64,000 bases of DNA from JACKAF01 sp041391485 (GTDB taxonomy: Bacteria; Bdellovibrionota; FAC87; UBA2466; JACKAF01), in the NCBI GenBank assembly GCA_041391485.1, contig JAWKNY010000007.1, positions 62,001 through 126,000 on the forward strand, in the 5' to 3' direction. Below, piece by piece: positions 47,597 to 56,928 of this stretch. Under the pieces are notes generated by a model. That model was not told where the DNA came from, ran no database searches, and saw nothing but the letters and a program-made list of their open reading frames with translations. The translations under genes were made by a program, and so were the position numbers. Position 1 is the first letter of the stretch. Every line of letters starts with the position of its first letter.

Positions 47597-48489
47597 GCTA
47601 GGCTCTTCTCGCTCTCCGCATCCAATCTTTGTGTAGAAAACCAGTGAAAGGTACGCATTGCGGTTTCGGCAGCGCCCTTGCGAGATTTCAACCACCACAC
47701 TCCATAGGTCGGTACTTCTTGGGAGCGAAGCGGGAATACCAGCATTTCTTTTCGTGCAACCTCTTCTTGAACGCAATAGTACGGAAGAATCGACCACGAC
47801 TTTCCGTGGCGAACGCTTTGCAAGGCAACGACAGGATCATTGCTACACCCAACGATGGGAGTTTTCTCAGACAGGTGCTTTAAAAAAGGCATGTTCTCGT
47901 CCGGTCCCAGCAAAGCAAAATGCGGGAGATTGAAGAGTCCAGCGAGATCCGGACTGCCGTGGGACCTATGGAACAGAACGGTCATCACGGCGCAATAAGG
48001 TTCCCGAAGGCCGCGCTTGAATCCGACTGAAGGGTCTTGGGGCCTGCCGCATGCAAAGGCCATGTCGGCGGTACCATTCAGTAGGCTGGCCTCCGGCGAA
48101 CCTTCCTGAGAGAGCAGCTGAAACTCTCTATTTGGAAACAGCTGCTGCAATTCATCGATTCGGTGTGCCAGGAAGAAGGAGAGAAAAAGCCTGCTTCCCG
48201 CGATCCTAAGCTTCGTCGGCTGTCCTAGAATTTTCTTTTGTGCTTCATCAAAATCTACGGAGAGGCGAGACAATCTTTTCCCAAGCTCTGTGAGGCGCCA
48301 CTGGGACCCAATTTTTTCGATGGTACGAGATTTTTCTGAAAGGTGCTTGAGCTTGCGCGAAAGCACCGACTTGTCTCGGTGAAAGTGAACCGCTAGAGCG
48401 GAAAGCGTCTTTTTCTGGTCGAGTGCGCAGAGTAGCCGCATCTCCTCCAAAGATATCTGACTGTCCACGGCCCGCACCCCCAGTTGCAT
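47593..48489 (-). CDS. LysR-family regulator
   Basis: A 298-residue regulator: an HTH with SLEEMRLLCALDQKKTLSAL and FHRDKSVLSRKLKHLSEKS (two steps of the winged helix), then a LysR co-inducer domain (LRIAGSRLFLSFFLAHRIDE; GTADMAFACGRPQDPSVGF). Overlaps the downstream methyltransferase gene and faces the exported HD gene across 79 bases. The HTH is somewhat divergent from typical LysR. Intact. Confidence 0.82.
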   Translation of the reverse strand: MQLGVRAVDSQISLEEMRLLCALDQKKTLSALAVHFHRDKSVLSRKLKHLSEKSRTIEKIGSQWRLTELGKRLSRLSVDFDEAQKKILGQPTKLRIAGSRLFLSFFLAHRIDELQQLFPNREFQLLSQEGSPEASLLNGTADMAFACGRPQDPSVGFKRGLREPYCAVMTVLFHRSHGSPDLAGLFNLPHFALLGPDENMPFLKHLSEKTPIVGCSNDPVVALQSVRHGKSWSILPYYCVQEEVARKEMLVFPLRSQEVPTYGVWWLKSRKGAAETAMRTFHWFSTQRLDAESEKSLA

Positions 48490-48568
48490 TTAATGAAACG
48501 CAAACCTTTTCATTTTGCAACTCACACAAAGGCCGATTTCCCCGATAATGGCCGCAGAAAGGGACTTC

Positions 48569-49250
48569 ATGACAAAAATAGTTTTGGCTCTTACGTTGTT
48601 TTTTTCTTTCGGGGTTTTGGCACAGAGCAAAAGAGAGGCGGATCCGTGCGTCGTTGCAAAGGAGTGGAGGCTTGAAGTTTGTCGCTTTGCTGAAGCCAAC
48701 CTGAAACACTCCGCCTGGGGCTTTGAACACGGAAAACAGGACTATCTGCTGGCCAAGGATCTTGCGGCCGCGGACGGGCATGCGATAGACGACGATACGC
48801 TCTTTGCTGCCTCGCTCTTACACGACATGGGGCTTTTCCTTACGAAAAAGAGGGCGTCGATCACGTTGTTCGATCCGCTGAGGTGGTGGCTTCAGTATTG
48901 GATCCTGCAGGTTTCCCAATGGAAAAGCTGGAAGGTGTGAAAAAGGCCATTTGGCGCAATAAAACTACTATGGCACCGTACCTTCATACCAATGAGGCAT
49001 TGGTCTTACACGATGCCGATGCCTCAACTTCCTAGGCGCTCTGGGAGCGGCGCGATTGCTGATGTGGTCGTGTGGGAGGCCTTTGCGCCCAATATTCGCT
49101 CGGTAACGGACTACTTGCGCACCGAGCAGACGATGGAAACAATGTCTCTACGGTGGCGATTTCCTGGCAGAGGGGAGTCGGCGCGCCAAATGGCTGCGTG
49201 AATTCCTAGTGAGTCTTGGCAAGGAAAGTTACGAAATACAGGGCCGTTAA
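48569..49250 (+). CDS. Exported HD-domain phosphohydrolase, frameshifted
   Basis: About 227 residues. Signal peptide MTKIVLALTLFFSFGVLA, then the HD pattern: first His in WGFEHGKQDYLLAKDLAA, His-Asp in FAASLLHDMGLF and, in shifted frames, RSAEVVASVLDPAG and ALVLHDADALNFLGAL (third Asp). HD phosphohydrolases are usually cytoplasmic nucleotide or cyclic dinucleotide hydrolases, so export is unusual but occurs in small periplasmic HD families. Three to four frame changes. Convergent with the MtfA gene; the two TAA/TTA stops overlap. Confidence 0.75.
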
Positions 49251-50000
49251 GCGTTTTGAAAAAGGCTCGCTGGATCTTGTTGGTAAAAGAGTTGAAGCTG
49301 CCGATAAAAGTTCCGGGTGCTTGCTTCGCAATTGAAGCGGCTTTTCAAAGAAAGTTTCGTGACGACGGCGAAACCGCGGGTTAGTGGCGCCGTAGGATCG
49401 ATGAGAGTCCTTTGTGCCTTTCGGCCAGCTCCGGGGTGAGCGTTCTGACCTCACTATACCTTGGCCCAATCTGCGTACTGGGTTTTGAGTTTTAGAACGG
49501 GAAGACCATTCGCGGTGCCGTCTTCCGTCAAGCTGGTGGGCGAATTCGTGGAAGACCAGATTGCGCTCATCGTGAATGGCTGGCACGCGCACTTTGGATG
49601 ACGTTGTCCCACGCGAGTATCACGGCTCCCATCCCCCAGGATTCTCCCAACCGAGCTTGCGGATCTTCAGCGACAACCCCTCCCGGGAGGACCAATGTGG
49701 GGGCTTGCACGAAGTCGGGTATATAACAATTGAAATCAAGTCCGGGGTGGCTTAGTCGGTTTGTGCAAAAGAAGGATACGCTTGGGCTGCGATCACCACC
49801 TTCGCATCTTCAGGGTGGGTTAAACTGCCCGCCCCCTCGAAAGGCTTTCATCAAAGAGAAAGATTTTTCAGTGTATTGTTGAGTTCCTTTCATCAGACTC
49901 CGCAGGAACTTCAAAGTAAAACTTTTCTTCTGAGTGTGCGTAGCCAGCTGTCTGGGAAAGGCGTTTTAGCAGGGCGTCTTCGCCACTTTTTGAACAACAT
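49247..50000 (-). CDS. MtfA-type zinc peptidase (M90), frameshifted
   Basis: About 250 residues. The catalytic zinc motif is LVFHEFAHQLDG (HExxH). The lead-in AVILAWDNVIQSARVPAIHD and the tail NFYRQLQLFYQQDPASLFQ align with MtfA from E. coli, whose final FYQQDP is the same. E. coli MtfA regulates glucose uptake by inactivating Mlc. N-terminus MLFKKWRRR has GGGAG upstream. Several frame changes, especially at 49,290-49,480 and 49,740-49,910. It ends the sigma-methyltransferase run. Confidence 0.82.
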
Positions 50001-50008
50001 ACAACTCC

Positions 50009-50626
50009 CTAGCTGGCCCTCTTCCCCAACGCTAAGGCTACTGGGATACCGTATAAGCTCTGTTCCTCCAAGGGAGAATAGTTCGAAGGGCGAGCTTTTG
50101 AGAAGTTTTGCGGACGGGGAATGGGCCGGCAATCTACCAGCGTGGGCAGATTTTGTGGAACGAAGTAAAGGCGTTCGGGAACTTTTGATTCTCGTGCCGA
50201 TCGAGCGAGGCGATGGCAACGACTCCCCGGGTTTGAGCACTGGCATTTGTGCGTGATTGGCAAGTCGGCTTCAGCAAAAAGTTCGAGTGGAAGCAGTTAT
50301 AGACTGGATCAAATCCGGCGTCTCCAAAGGGGAGCCCGAGCGTACCGTTTGAACCAGTGTTACCACACCCTTCATTGCGCTTCTCTAAGCGCTTTCTGGC
50401 ACCAGCATGTCTTCTGAAAGATCTAAACCCGTAACTCTTCCTTTTCAAGATATCGCTCTTGCGATCTCATTGAGTAAGCGCCTGGTCTCCGCAGCCCACC
50501 TCTAGTACACTCTTTGGTCCCGGTAGGCGGTTGGACCGATGAAGCGGCCTGCTGCACATTCTGCAGCGGCGAGCGGTCATAGAGGGCCGCAAGCCGGGTG
50601 GTAAAGATGCTGCCCTTCGACTTCAT
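50009..50626 (-). CDS. Class I SAM-dependent methyltransferase of the sigma cluster, frameshifted
   Basis: About 205 residues. Start ATG 50626 (MKSKGSIFTTRLAALYDRSP). SAM motif I appears in a shifted frame as SVLEVGCGDQALT, then VTGLDLSEDMLVQKALREA, LGLPFGDAGFDPVYNCFHSN and a motif like VLKPGG. This is the ubiE/COQ5-like layout; substrate unknown. Start overlaps the stop of the membrane protein gene (ATGA), and the stop lies nine bases before the MtfA start. Three to four frame changes. Confidence 0.65.
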
Positions 50627-51083
50627 AACTTTCGGGTTTGAAAAGAGAGCCAACGCCGCTTCCAGGGGAAGCCGGCATAGCGTGGTGCGTTGTCGTAAGC
50701 CAGGTGGGCCTAACAGAGATGGCTCGCGTGAAGAAAAGGACACAAAATAGAACTGAAGCGAAGGCGTCAGAAGACGGCACCGTAACCGTCGCTGCCGACC
50801 CTGACGAAGATCGCATCCTCGGCTTTTTTCTGAACAGCCGCCGTTGCGACCCAGGCTAGCAGCCCCAGAACCAAACCGATGGCGTAGCAGCCAAAGTGCT
50901 TTGTCCACGCCAGTTCGCTTGTGCGTCTGGCAGATAGAAGGTACCGAAGCCGTTGGCCAAAAGCCGTTTCCCACCGACGAGCAGAGCTGCATAAACTCCA
51001 AACAGCGCGAGCCGAAAACGCCAGCGCGTGTTCCAACCAGTATCTCCGTAGATGGAAAGACCAAACAGGCAAAAAGAGCGCAT
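50623..51083 (-). CDS. Small membrane protein beside the ECF sigma factor, frameshifted
   Basis: About 150 residues. MRSFCLFGLSIYGDTGWNTR followed by RLALFGVYAALLVGGKRLLA and GCYAIGLVLGLLAWVATAAV gives two to three membrane helices, then a soluble tail ending FPWKRRWLSFQTRKL. No family is clear. A gene in this position after an ECF sigma factor may be its membrane anti-sigma factor; a helical stretch just upstream (LDVIRVIEQDLKAHKHSLQQ at 51,115-51,270) could belong to it. This is inference. Confidence 0.4.
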
Positions 51084-51224
51084 AGTCGCTTTTCTCCTGT
51101 TGTCAAACCAGCGGAAGGACGTCCAGGCCAGCAACCTTCCATCTGCCTCGCCACGAGAATCGAGAGGGAAGCTGCGAAGACGAGCGGAAAGCAACGGTTT
51201 GCTGTAGTGAATGCTTATGCGCTT

Positions 51225-51863
51225 TTAAGTCCTGCTCAATGACACGGATAACGTCCAACTGAGAACGATCGCCATCCTCCTAGACAAGCGAGGGCCAGGG
51301 TAAACTACAACTTTTAGCAGCTGCCGCGCGCGGTGCAACGCAGCCACGGCGCCGGTAGAGAGATTAAGTTCATGCCCGATAGCTTCGATGCTTTTGCCGC
51401 CGAAAGCGAGATCCACCACTTGTCGCGCTCTAGCTCGTTCTACTTTTGCGACTTTTTTCTCAAGATCAAACGAAGCCATCTGGCTGCGAGATCCCAAACC
51501 AACTGAGTCGTCATTCGCCAGTTCCACCTCTTCATGGGAAACCATCTGGCCGCGGCGGTTGCGTGGCGCCAAAAAATCCACATTAAGGTACGGCGTATAT
51601 CAGTGGGATACCTGCGGCGCGTAGGGCTGCCGCTTCTGTAGCGTTCGCGACTTGTGTGAATTCGAAGCAGCACCTGTTGTGTCACTTCGCAACGTCCTCT
51701 CTGTTTTAATCCTCGTTGTGCGCGACTTGTCTGTTCGGTTGTTGCAACGATTCGAACAAAGGCTGAACGGCGACGGCACTGCCTTGCTGGTAAGCGACGA
51801 AAAATCACGTTCATCCCATTGGGCCCGCACTGACCACTCCTCATCGCGGAGCATACCCAGCAC
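51225..51863 (-). CDS. ECF-type RNA polymerase sigma factor, frameshifted
   Basis: About 200 residues. Region 2 in two frames: DFFVAYQQGSAVAVQPLFES and TQQVLLRIHTSRERYRSGSP. Region 4: ARARQVVDLAFGGKSIEAIG then LNLSTGAVAALHRARQLLKV, the usual helix-turn-helix that binds the -35 element. It should direct RNA polymerase to a small regulon, likely including its own operon. Frame changes near 51,700 and 51,580. The N-terminus (MLRDEEWSVRAQWDERDF) lies just after the spondin gene. Confidence 0.65.
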
Positions 51864-51949
51864 GGACCTGAAGTCAAACCGTTCAGATATGCGCAGCGAG
51901 GCTGGCCCCAGACGGTGCAGAGACCAGCTTCCCGCCAGCTAACACTAGG

Positions 51950-52608
51950 TTAGTGGACGGCTTTAACTGAAATGATGGCTGCCGTGCTACCCCAGGCGAA
52001 CGACTCGGAGCCGTACCGCGCGAGTTCAGGCCGCGATCGTAGCTGATCTTGCCCTCAGCTCCCATCGTCGGGTGGCCACCGGGTCCGAAGTCCTCCACAT
52101 TTCCGGTATTCTCTTCCGAGCCGGCGTCCAGATTCACGGCATGAAAGGTGACGCCTCCGTGAGACTTGGCGACTGTGTACAGCGGGACGGCCCGGCTCGT
52201 AATGAAGCTGTCGTTGGACCGGCCGATCATCGCGACCAAGTGCAAGGCGGCGCCTTTGTATAGGTCCGCTTTGTCTACAGAGATTTCGATTTCCTTGGAT
52301 TCTCCACTCCGCGTGACGCCGTCTGCTTTTGCAGTGGCGACGACATCGCCTCTACCGGCGAGTTCTTTCTCAAGGGTTGCCGTGCTCCCTGTTTCAGCCA
52401 CTTCGGCGATGCCTAGAGGGGCCATCTTTCCGAGTGAGAAATGTGAAGCTCCCTGCGGAAGGACGTAAGCGAAGTAGGGCGAAAGCACATTGTTGGCCGT
52501 TACATTCTGCACGGTGACTTTGAATTTCACCATTTCGGTTGCCGTCCCGACCTGCGTGATAAGCGCTGCCGCCACGATTGCGATTCCTGACAAAGTAAAA
52601 CGTTTCAT
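51950..52608 (-). CDS. Secreted spondin-N domain protein, frameshifted at the end
   Basis: About 219 residues. Signal peptide MKRFTLSGIAIVAAALITQV, then KFKVTVQNVTANNVLSPYFA, ASHFSLGKMAPLGIAEVAET, HLVAMIGRSNDSFITSRAVP, FHAVNLDAGSEENTGNVEDF and GPGGHP. NxT..., M-x-G-x-SNDSF and DAGSEENT are the spondin-N fold hallmarks, seen in bacterial secreted proteins of unknown role. After one frame change near 52,010 the C-terminus reads SFAWGSTAAIISVKAVH with a stop at 51950. Precedes the sigma cluster on the same strand. Confidence 0.82.
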
Positions 52609-52737
52609 TTTTCTTGCTCCTTATTTGATTGGGTTACGTACCACAACAAACGCACCCTCTAATTCGTTGAGCGAGCAGATTGGTTACAAAAAAAATGAAA
52701 TTAATACTGGTGCGGTGCGCCGGGATGGCTCTGGGCG

Positions 52738-53652
52738 TTAAACCTTACCTTTTAGGCGCTGATCGAGTTCATTGAGGCGGGTGGAGATGTTTTTGTAGAA
52801 ATCGTAGCGACCCAGCAGGAATTGCAGGAAGTAGTGATCAATGGCTTTTGCGATTCGCAGACCCAGCAAGCAGGTAACGAGTACCAGAGCCAGTACGATG
52901 ACGACCTTTTCCGTAGCTTTGGGATCCCCGTGAAAGTAAAGACCGTCCGTGTTCATCCCAAAAAAGCCTACGATAAGATTCAAGGGGAGAAAGATTCCGG
53001 AAATAACCGTTAGGGCGAGAATCGTCTTATTGAGGCGATCGCCTTTGATCGAGTCATAGTAATTGTGCAAGCTGTCCAAACGTGTGGAGAGCGTAAGAGC
53101 GTTGTTGGCTTGGAACTGGATTCCTTCTTCAATATCCTTGAACTCGTCCTTCAAATCCTTGAGAAGAGGATCGGATTTTTTTAGAAACTCTTTAAAGACT
53201 ACGAGATTCCGGCTGCAGTAGTTCTCAACGCGGGAAAGATCCTTTTTCAAATCGAACCACATATCGAGAAAGTAACCGGGGATTGAACGATTAAAGAGAT
53301 CGTCTTCCAGCTTTTCGATTTGATCAGCGTAACCAGTCACAATACGCTGATTGCCGAAGTAGGCTTTCTCTAGAACTCGTAGAAGCTGATCGTAGCCCTT
53401 GGTAAATTTCTTAAAGGTTCCCAATTCACGATCATAAAAATAGACTGAGTTCGCCTTCAGTAAGAAAAAGTCTGAAACAAATGACAGGGATTGCTTCTCA
53501 AGCACCATCTTGCGGACGATCAGTATCTTAAAGTCGTCGTAATCTTCGTAAACGGAGAAGCCGTCTGTGGGGGCTAAAAGCTCGGCGATTTCATCGTGGC
53601 TGTGCGGTACCACATCTTCAAGGGTGAGCTGCTTTTTTGCGACCTCCGCCAT
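52738..53652 (-). CDS. CorA-family divalent cation transporter
   Basis: A 304-residue CorA-type protein: long N-terminal cytoplasmic helices, the LNKTILALTVISGIFLPLNL first helix with the diagnostic GMN motif in VGFFGMNTDG, then a second membrane helix (VIVLALVLVTCLLGLRIAKA). It belongs to the CorA/ZntB-like superfamily, which conducts Mg2+, Co2+ or Zn2+. The loop before GMN is DGLYFHGDPK, so selectivity is uncertain. Intact single gene, divergent from the 53.8 kb secreted protein gene. Confidence 0.9.
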   Translation of the reverse strand: MAEVAKKQLTLEDVVPHSHDEIAELLAPTDGFSVYEDYDDFKILIVRKMVLEKQSLSFVSDFFLLKANSVYFYDRELGTFKKFTKGYDQLLRVLEKAYFGNQRIVTGYADQIEKLEDDLFNRSIPGYFLDMWFDLKKDLSRVENYCSRNLVVFKEFLKKSDPLLKDLKDEFKDIEEGIQFQANNALTLSTRLDSLHNYYDSIKGDRLNKTILALTVISGIFLPLNLIVGFFGMNTDGLYFHGDPKATEKVVIVLALVLVTCLLGLRIAKAIDHYFLQFLLGRYDFYKNISTRLNELDQRLKGKV

Positions 53653-53792
53653 AGCAGAATTTTACCACAGCCCCTACTGTTCCCCGTAGCTTTGCGTTTT
53701 TTGCGGGGAAGGCGACGAATTGTGTACGGATCGTAACGAGGCAAACCCATCCCTTGTGTTTCTTTTTCAGTGTGCTAAACCTCTCACCCGTG

Positions 53793-54848
53793 GTGCGGAA
53801 CGTCGTTATTATTCTAACTCTCTTCTTTTGTGGGCTCTCATTCGCCTGCCGCGACGAAGTGGCGGACGAGAAGGAGCGTGTTGCTTTTCGCGCGTTGGCC
53901 TCCGACGTCACCCATCTGGCGCATGGCTGGGATGCCGCTTTCAAAAGACTCAAGGAAACGGGAGTCATCAAATCTGAAGAAAGCATTCTGATCGCCCCGC
54001 GGCACCTGGAAGGCGGGCATTACGGTACCGTGGAGCAACTCAGTGCCGCGTTCCAGTTTCTGGGAAAACACGTAGGCGGCCAGGTCTACCTCCAGTCGGC
54101 TATCCGGATAAGTCACTGGCTAGCGGGCGACTGGGGTATGGATCCTTCCGTTGTTTTTGCCGCGCTGGTGAACCGCCGCCCCACTTTTGGTTTCCGCTCG
54201 GCGCAGGGAGGGGCCCTTTTAGTCGACTCCGCCCGCCCTGGAGCCAAGCCCGTTGAGTCTCCGGCGGCTGACGTCTTGTCCGGAATGCTCTATTCCCGCT
54301 TTCCCGCCTTCGGGGAAATCGACTCCAATCTGATCGAGTACCGAGAGTTACCGCTGGCCGTAGAGCAGGTTTTGAGCGGCCTTTTCTACACCGGCATGCA
54401 CGCGCAGATGACGTACGTAGTGGGTACCAAGGGTTACGATTCCCAGGTCCTAGCGATCTTTCGCGTGCGCGCACTGATGTTTGGAAACATTGGGGCCATC
54501 AAGAAAAAGCCCACCTTTACAACAGCGGAATGGAAGACGCCTCCTTTTGTAACGGGTCCCAGCCCGCATGTAATTCGTTGCGATTATTCCAAACGCGCGC
54601 CGCACGCTTTTGTGCTTCCACACCCTGGCGGCACGTCGGGCCAGCACGCCGTGGCGCTACTTTCCGCAGATGGGGTTCCCGTCGGCGGGGCCTACGCGAT
54701 TGGGGAAAAAAGCGCGGGAGAGCTTCGGCGGCTGATGGACGCCTATATGGGCGTGATGGGACCCACGCTCTATGCGAACGGCAGCATCCTTAGGGCGGCG
54801 GCCCAGAATGCCTTTCTGGAGATTGAGGGGCAGGTCTCGGACAATTAG
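53793..54848 (+). CDS. Exported protein of unknown function
   Basis: A 351-residue protein beginning at GTG 53793 with signal peptide MRNVVIILTLFFCGLSFAC, where the final Cys might be lipidated although the lipobox is atypical. Sequence is mostly soluble alpha/beta (LGKHVGGQVYLQSAIRISHW, LSGLFYTGMHAQMTYVVG). An upstream TTG at 53754 also opens the frame. No family recognised; intact. Probably paired with the next gene, a similar secreted protein 44 bases away. Confidence 0.65.
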   Translation: MRNVVIILTLFFCGLSFACRDEVADEKERVAFRALASDVTHLAHGWDAAFKRLKETGVIKSEESILIAPRHLEGGHYGTVEQLSAAFQFLGKHVGGQVYLQSAIRISHWLAGDWGMDPSVVFAALVNRRPTFGFRSAQGGALLVDSARPGAKPVESPAADVLSGMLYSRFPAFGEIDSNLIEYRELPLAVEQVLSGLFYTGMHAQMTYVVGTKGYDSQVLAIFRVRALMFGNIGAIKKKPTFTTAEWKTPPFVTGPSPHVIRCDYSKRAPHAFVLPHPGGTSGQHAVALLSADGVPVGGAYAIGEKSAGELRRLMDAYMGVMGPTLYANGSILRAAAQNAFLEIEGQVSDN

Positions 54849-54892
54849 CCCGCCGCTTGATCTGGCGGTCTGTTTTGCGATAAAAGGCCGCC

Positions 54893-55822
54893 ATGATGAG
54901 ATTCCCGGTCTACTCTCTATTCCTGTGTCTTTTAGCGAGTGCGGCCCATGCCGGCCCAGGCCCTACGCGGGTGCGTGCGCACCGGTCCCTCATGGCAGAG
55001 CCCCGCTGCCCGGCCCTCATTCAGGCAACCACAAATGCCATCCAGGCTTTTGACTGCAGAAATGGCGTCGCCCGCCTAGGCTATGCGGACGTCTTGGAGC
55101 AGTTGATTGCGGAGGCGAGCACCCCGCAAAACGGAAAAACGGCGGTAGAGGGACTCGAAAAAGTTAAAGCTGTCGCTGACAGCTTTCCGGCCACCCGCTA
55201 CGCGCATTGGTTTTTGAAGGGCCTTCTAAGGGAGAAAATGCTCGCGATTTGCATTTTGCCCCCAAACTCCACCTTGGGCCAGGTTGCCGCCAACCACTGC
55301 GCCTTCGCCGGCCGGGGTGAAGAAGCCGTGATGCTCACACCGGTGCCCCTACCCGGTAGCGATGGGATCGAGTGGGCGAGTTCTTTTTTCTCGACGGTGG
55401 GCATGGTTGCGGGCGAACGCTTTGTAATGGATTGGGCCAAGCACAGCTACTCGATGCGAAATTTGAGTGGGGGAAGATCGATCGATCCCTATTATGACCT
55501 TTTTGTTTCGGCCCACTACAGAGGGCAATACCCCCCGCCGCGAGGTACGGTGAAGCAGGGATTTGCTCGGGTCGTGATGCAGATGTTCCAGGCAATGGTC
55601 GCGCTGGAACTGTCCGCGCATTTTTTTCCGGATCAGGTGGAAGAAGATAACCGGAGATTTGGTGAAACCGACTACGCGCTGCTAACGCGCGGCCCGAACT
55701 CACGCGAAACCAAAGCCATCGTGGAACAGCTAGAAATCAACGCCGATAATTACGCGCGCAAAGCGGAAGAGATGATCTACAAGATGAACGAAGCGGCTCG
55801 CAATCAAATCGAAAGCAACTAA
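54893..55822 (+). CDS. Exported protein of unknown function
   Basis: A 309-residue protein with signal peptide MMRFPVYSLFLCLLASAAHA. The mature part is helical (YADVLEQLIAEASTPQNGKT; YARKAEEMIYKMNEAARNQI near the end) with aromatic segments (YDLFVSAHYRGQYPPPRG). No recognised domain; intact. Its 3' end overlaps the convergent thioesterase gene by four bases. Confidence 0.7.
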   Translation: MMRFPVYSLFLCLLASAAHAGPGPTRVRAHRSLMAEPRCPALIQATTNAIQAFDCRNGVARLGYADVLEQLIAEASTPQNGKTAVEGLEKVKAVADSFPATRYAHWFLKGLLREKMLAICILPPNSTLGQVAANHCAFAGRGEEAVMLTPVPLPGSDGIEWASSFFSTVGMVAGERFVMDWAKHSYSMRNLSGGRSIDPYYDLFVSAHYRGQYPPPRGTVKQGFARVVMQMFQAMVALELSAHFFPDQVEEDNRRFGETDYALLTRGPNSRETKAIVEQLEINADNYARKAEEMIYKMNEAARNQIESN

Positions 55823-56292
55823 CCCACATCTTTTAAAGCCTCTCGTTTACGATCTTTGCGTCGAATGTAGAGAGTTTTCTCGACCTCGGCGACGACTTCT
55901 CCCGCTTCATCGATGACCTCGATGACGAAGGTGGGCTCTACCTTGTACTGGGAATCGGCTTGTTCGCGGAGGCTTTTCAGTTGTTCCGGAGTGATTTCGA
56001 AATGCGCCTGGACGCTACCTTTACCCGGTTTTTTGAAACGGATGGTCGCGGCTTTATCCCAAACGATGTACTGTTTGCCAAGGTTTTCAAGCAGGATGAG
56101 CATCATGAACGGATCGGTCATCGCGTAAAGCGAACCGCCGAAGTGGGTGCCCACGTAATTGCTGTTCCAGGGGCGGAGTTTTAGTTCCACATCTAGCGAC
56201 GTAAAATCCGCAGCCACATTTTTCACGCGAATACCGGCTCCCAGAAAGGGGGGCCAGTACGTCATAAACTTGATAACCCATGCACTCTTCAT
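55819..56292 (-). CDS. DUF4442 hotdog-fold thioesterase-like protein
   Basis: A 157-residue hotdog protein of the DUF4442 group (like the C-terminal half of YiiD). The motif WNSNYVGTHFGGSLYAMTDP on the central helix is diagnostic, with the Asp/Asn acyl-binding position present. Probably hydrolyses or binds acyl-CoA or acyl-ACP. Intact; ATG 56292. It is read in the same direction as, and 24 bases after, the TetR gene at 56317, so the two may be co-transcribed. Confidence 0.85.
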   Translation of the reverse strand: MKSAWVIKFMTYWPPFLGAGIRVKNVAADFTSLDVELKLRPWNSNYVGTHFGGSLYAMTDPFMMLILLENLGKQYIVWDKAATIRFKKPGKGSVQAHFEITPEQLKSLREQADSQYKVEPTFVIEVIDEAGEVVAEVEKTLYIRRKDRKREALKDVG

Positions 56293-56316
56293 TTAGAAAG
56301 CTTAGCACATTGCGTG

Positions 56317-56928
56317 TTAGGCTTCAGGCAGCCCCGTTCGCCCCACTACGAGACCGTTGACGCAGAGTTGAAGAAGCTTGAAGTAGTGATCAATAGGCGT
56401 ACTTCGAGAGCGCGAGTAATAGTAGGTCACAATAACGCCGGTCAAGGCTTGGTGGATGGATGCCGCTACCAGAGCGGGGTTTCCTACGGTGCAGACTTCC
56501 CCTGAATCGATCGCGTTTTCCAAGCAGCGGTGGATTCGTGTTTGTCCGTTCTCTAAAGTTTGATTGATAAGATTTCGCATCGGGGCACTACTTTGGGCAC
56601 GGACCATACTCAGAAGAAGTACGCCCACTTGATCGGGGTGCTTCTTTGCCCAGAGCAAGTTGCCACGCAGGTGCTCCATGAGTTCTTCTACGCCCGATTT
56701 GGGCTTCACCTTGTCCAAGTGAAGCGTCACCGTTTCGTGATTTACGCGTACGATGTAGTGAATGAGCGAATCAAAAAGTAGCTGTTGTTTTGGGAAATAA
56801 TAAAAAATTCCGGACTGGGCTACGCCCAGATGATCCGCGACAGTTTGGGCGTTGGTGCGCTCAATCCCATACTTTCCGATGCAGTGTATGGTGGCTTTTA
56901 GGATCCGTTCTTCCTTACTCAGTGACAC
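56317..56928 (-). CDS. TetR-family regulator
   Basis: A 203-residue repressor: HTH ILKATIHCIGKYGIERTNAQ then TVADHLGVAQSGIFYYFPKQ is typical TetR. The C-terminal ligand domain is helical with a Cys. Its GTG start overlaps the stop of the 493-residue secreted protein gene by 14 bases, so they are co-transcribed; a role in sensing lipids or envelope stress fits its neighbours but is inference. Intact. Confidence 0.9.
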   Translation of the reverse strand: MSLSKEERILKATIHCIGKYGIERTNAQTVADHLGVAQSGIFYYFPKQQLLFDSLIHYIVRVNHETVTLHLDKVKPKSGVEELMEHLRGNLLWAKKHPDQVGVLLLSMVRAQSSAPMRNLINQTLENGQTRIHRCLENAIDSGEVCTVGNPALVAASIHQALTGVIVTYYYSRSRSTPIDHYFKLLQLCVNGLVVGRTGLPEA

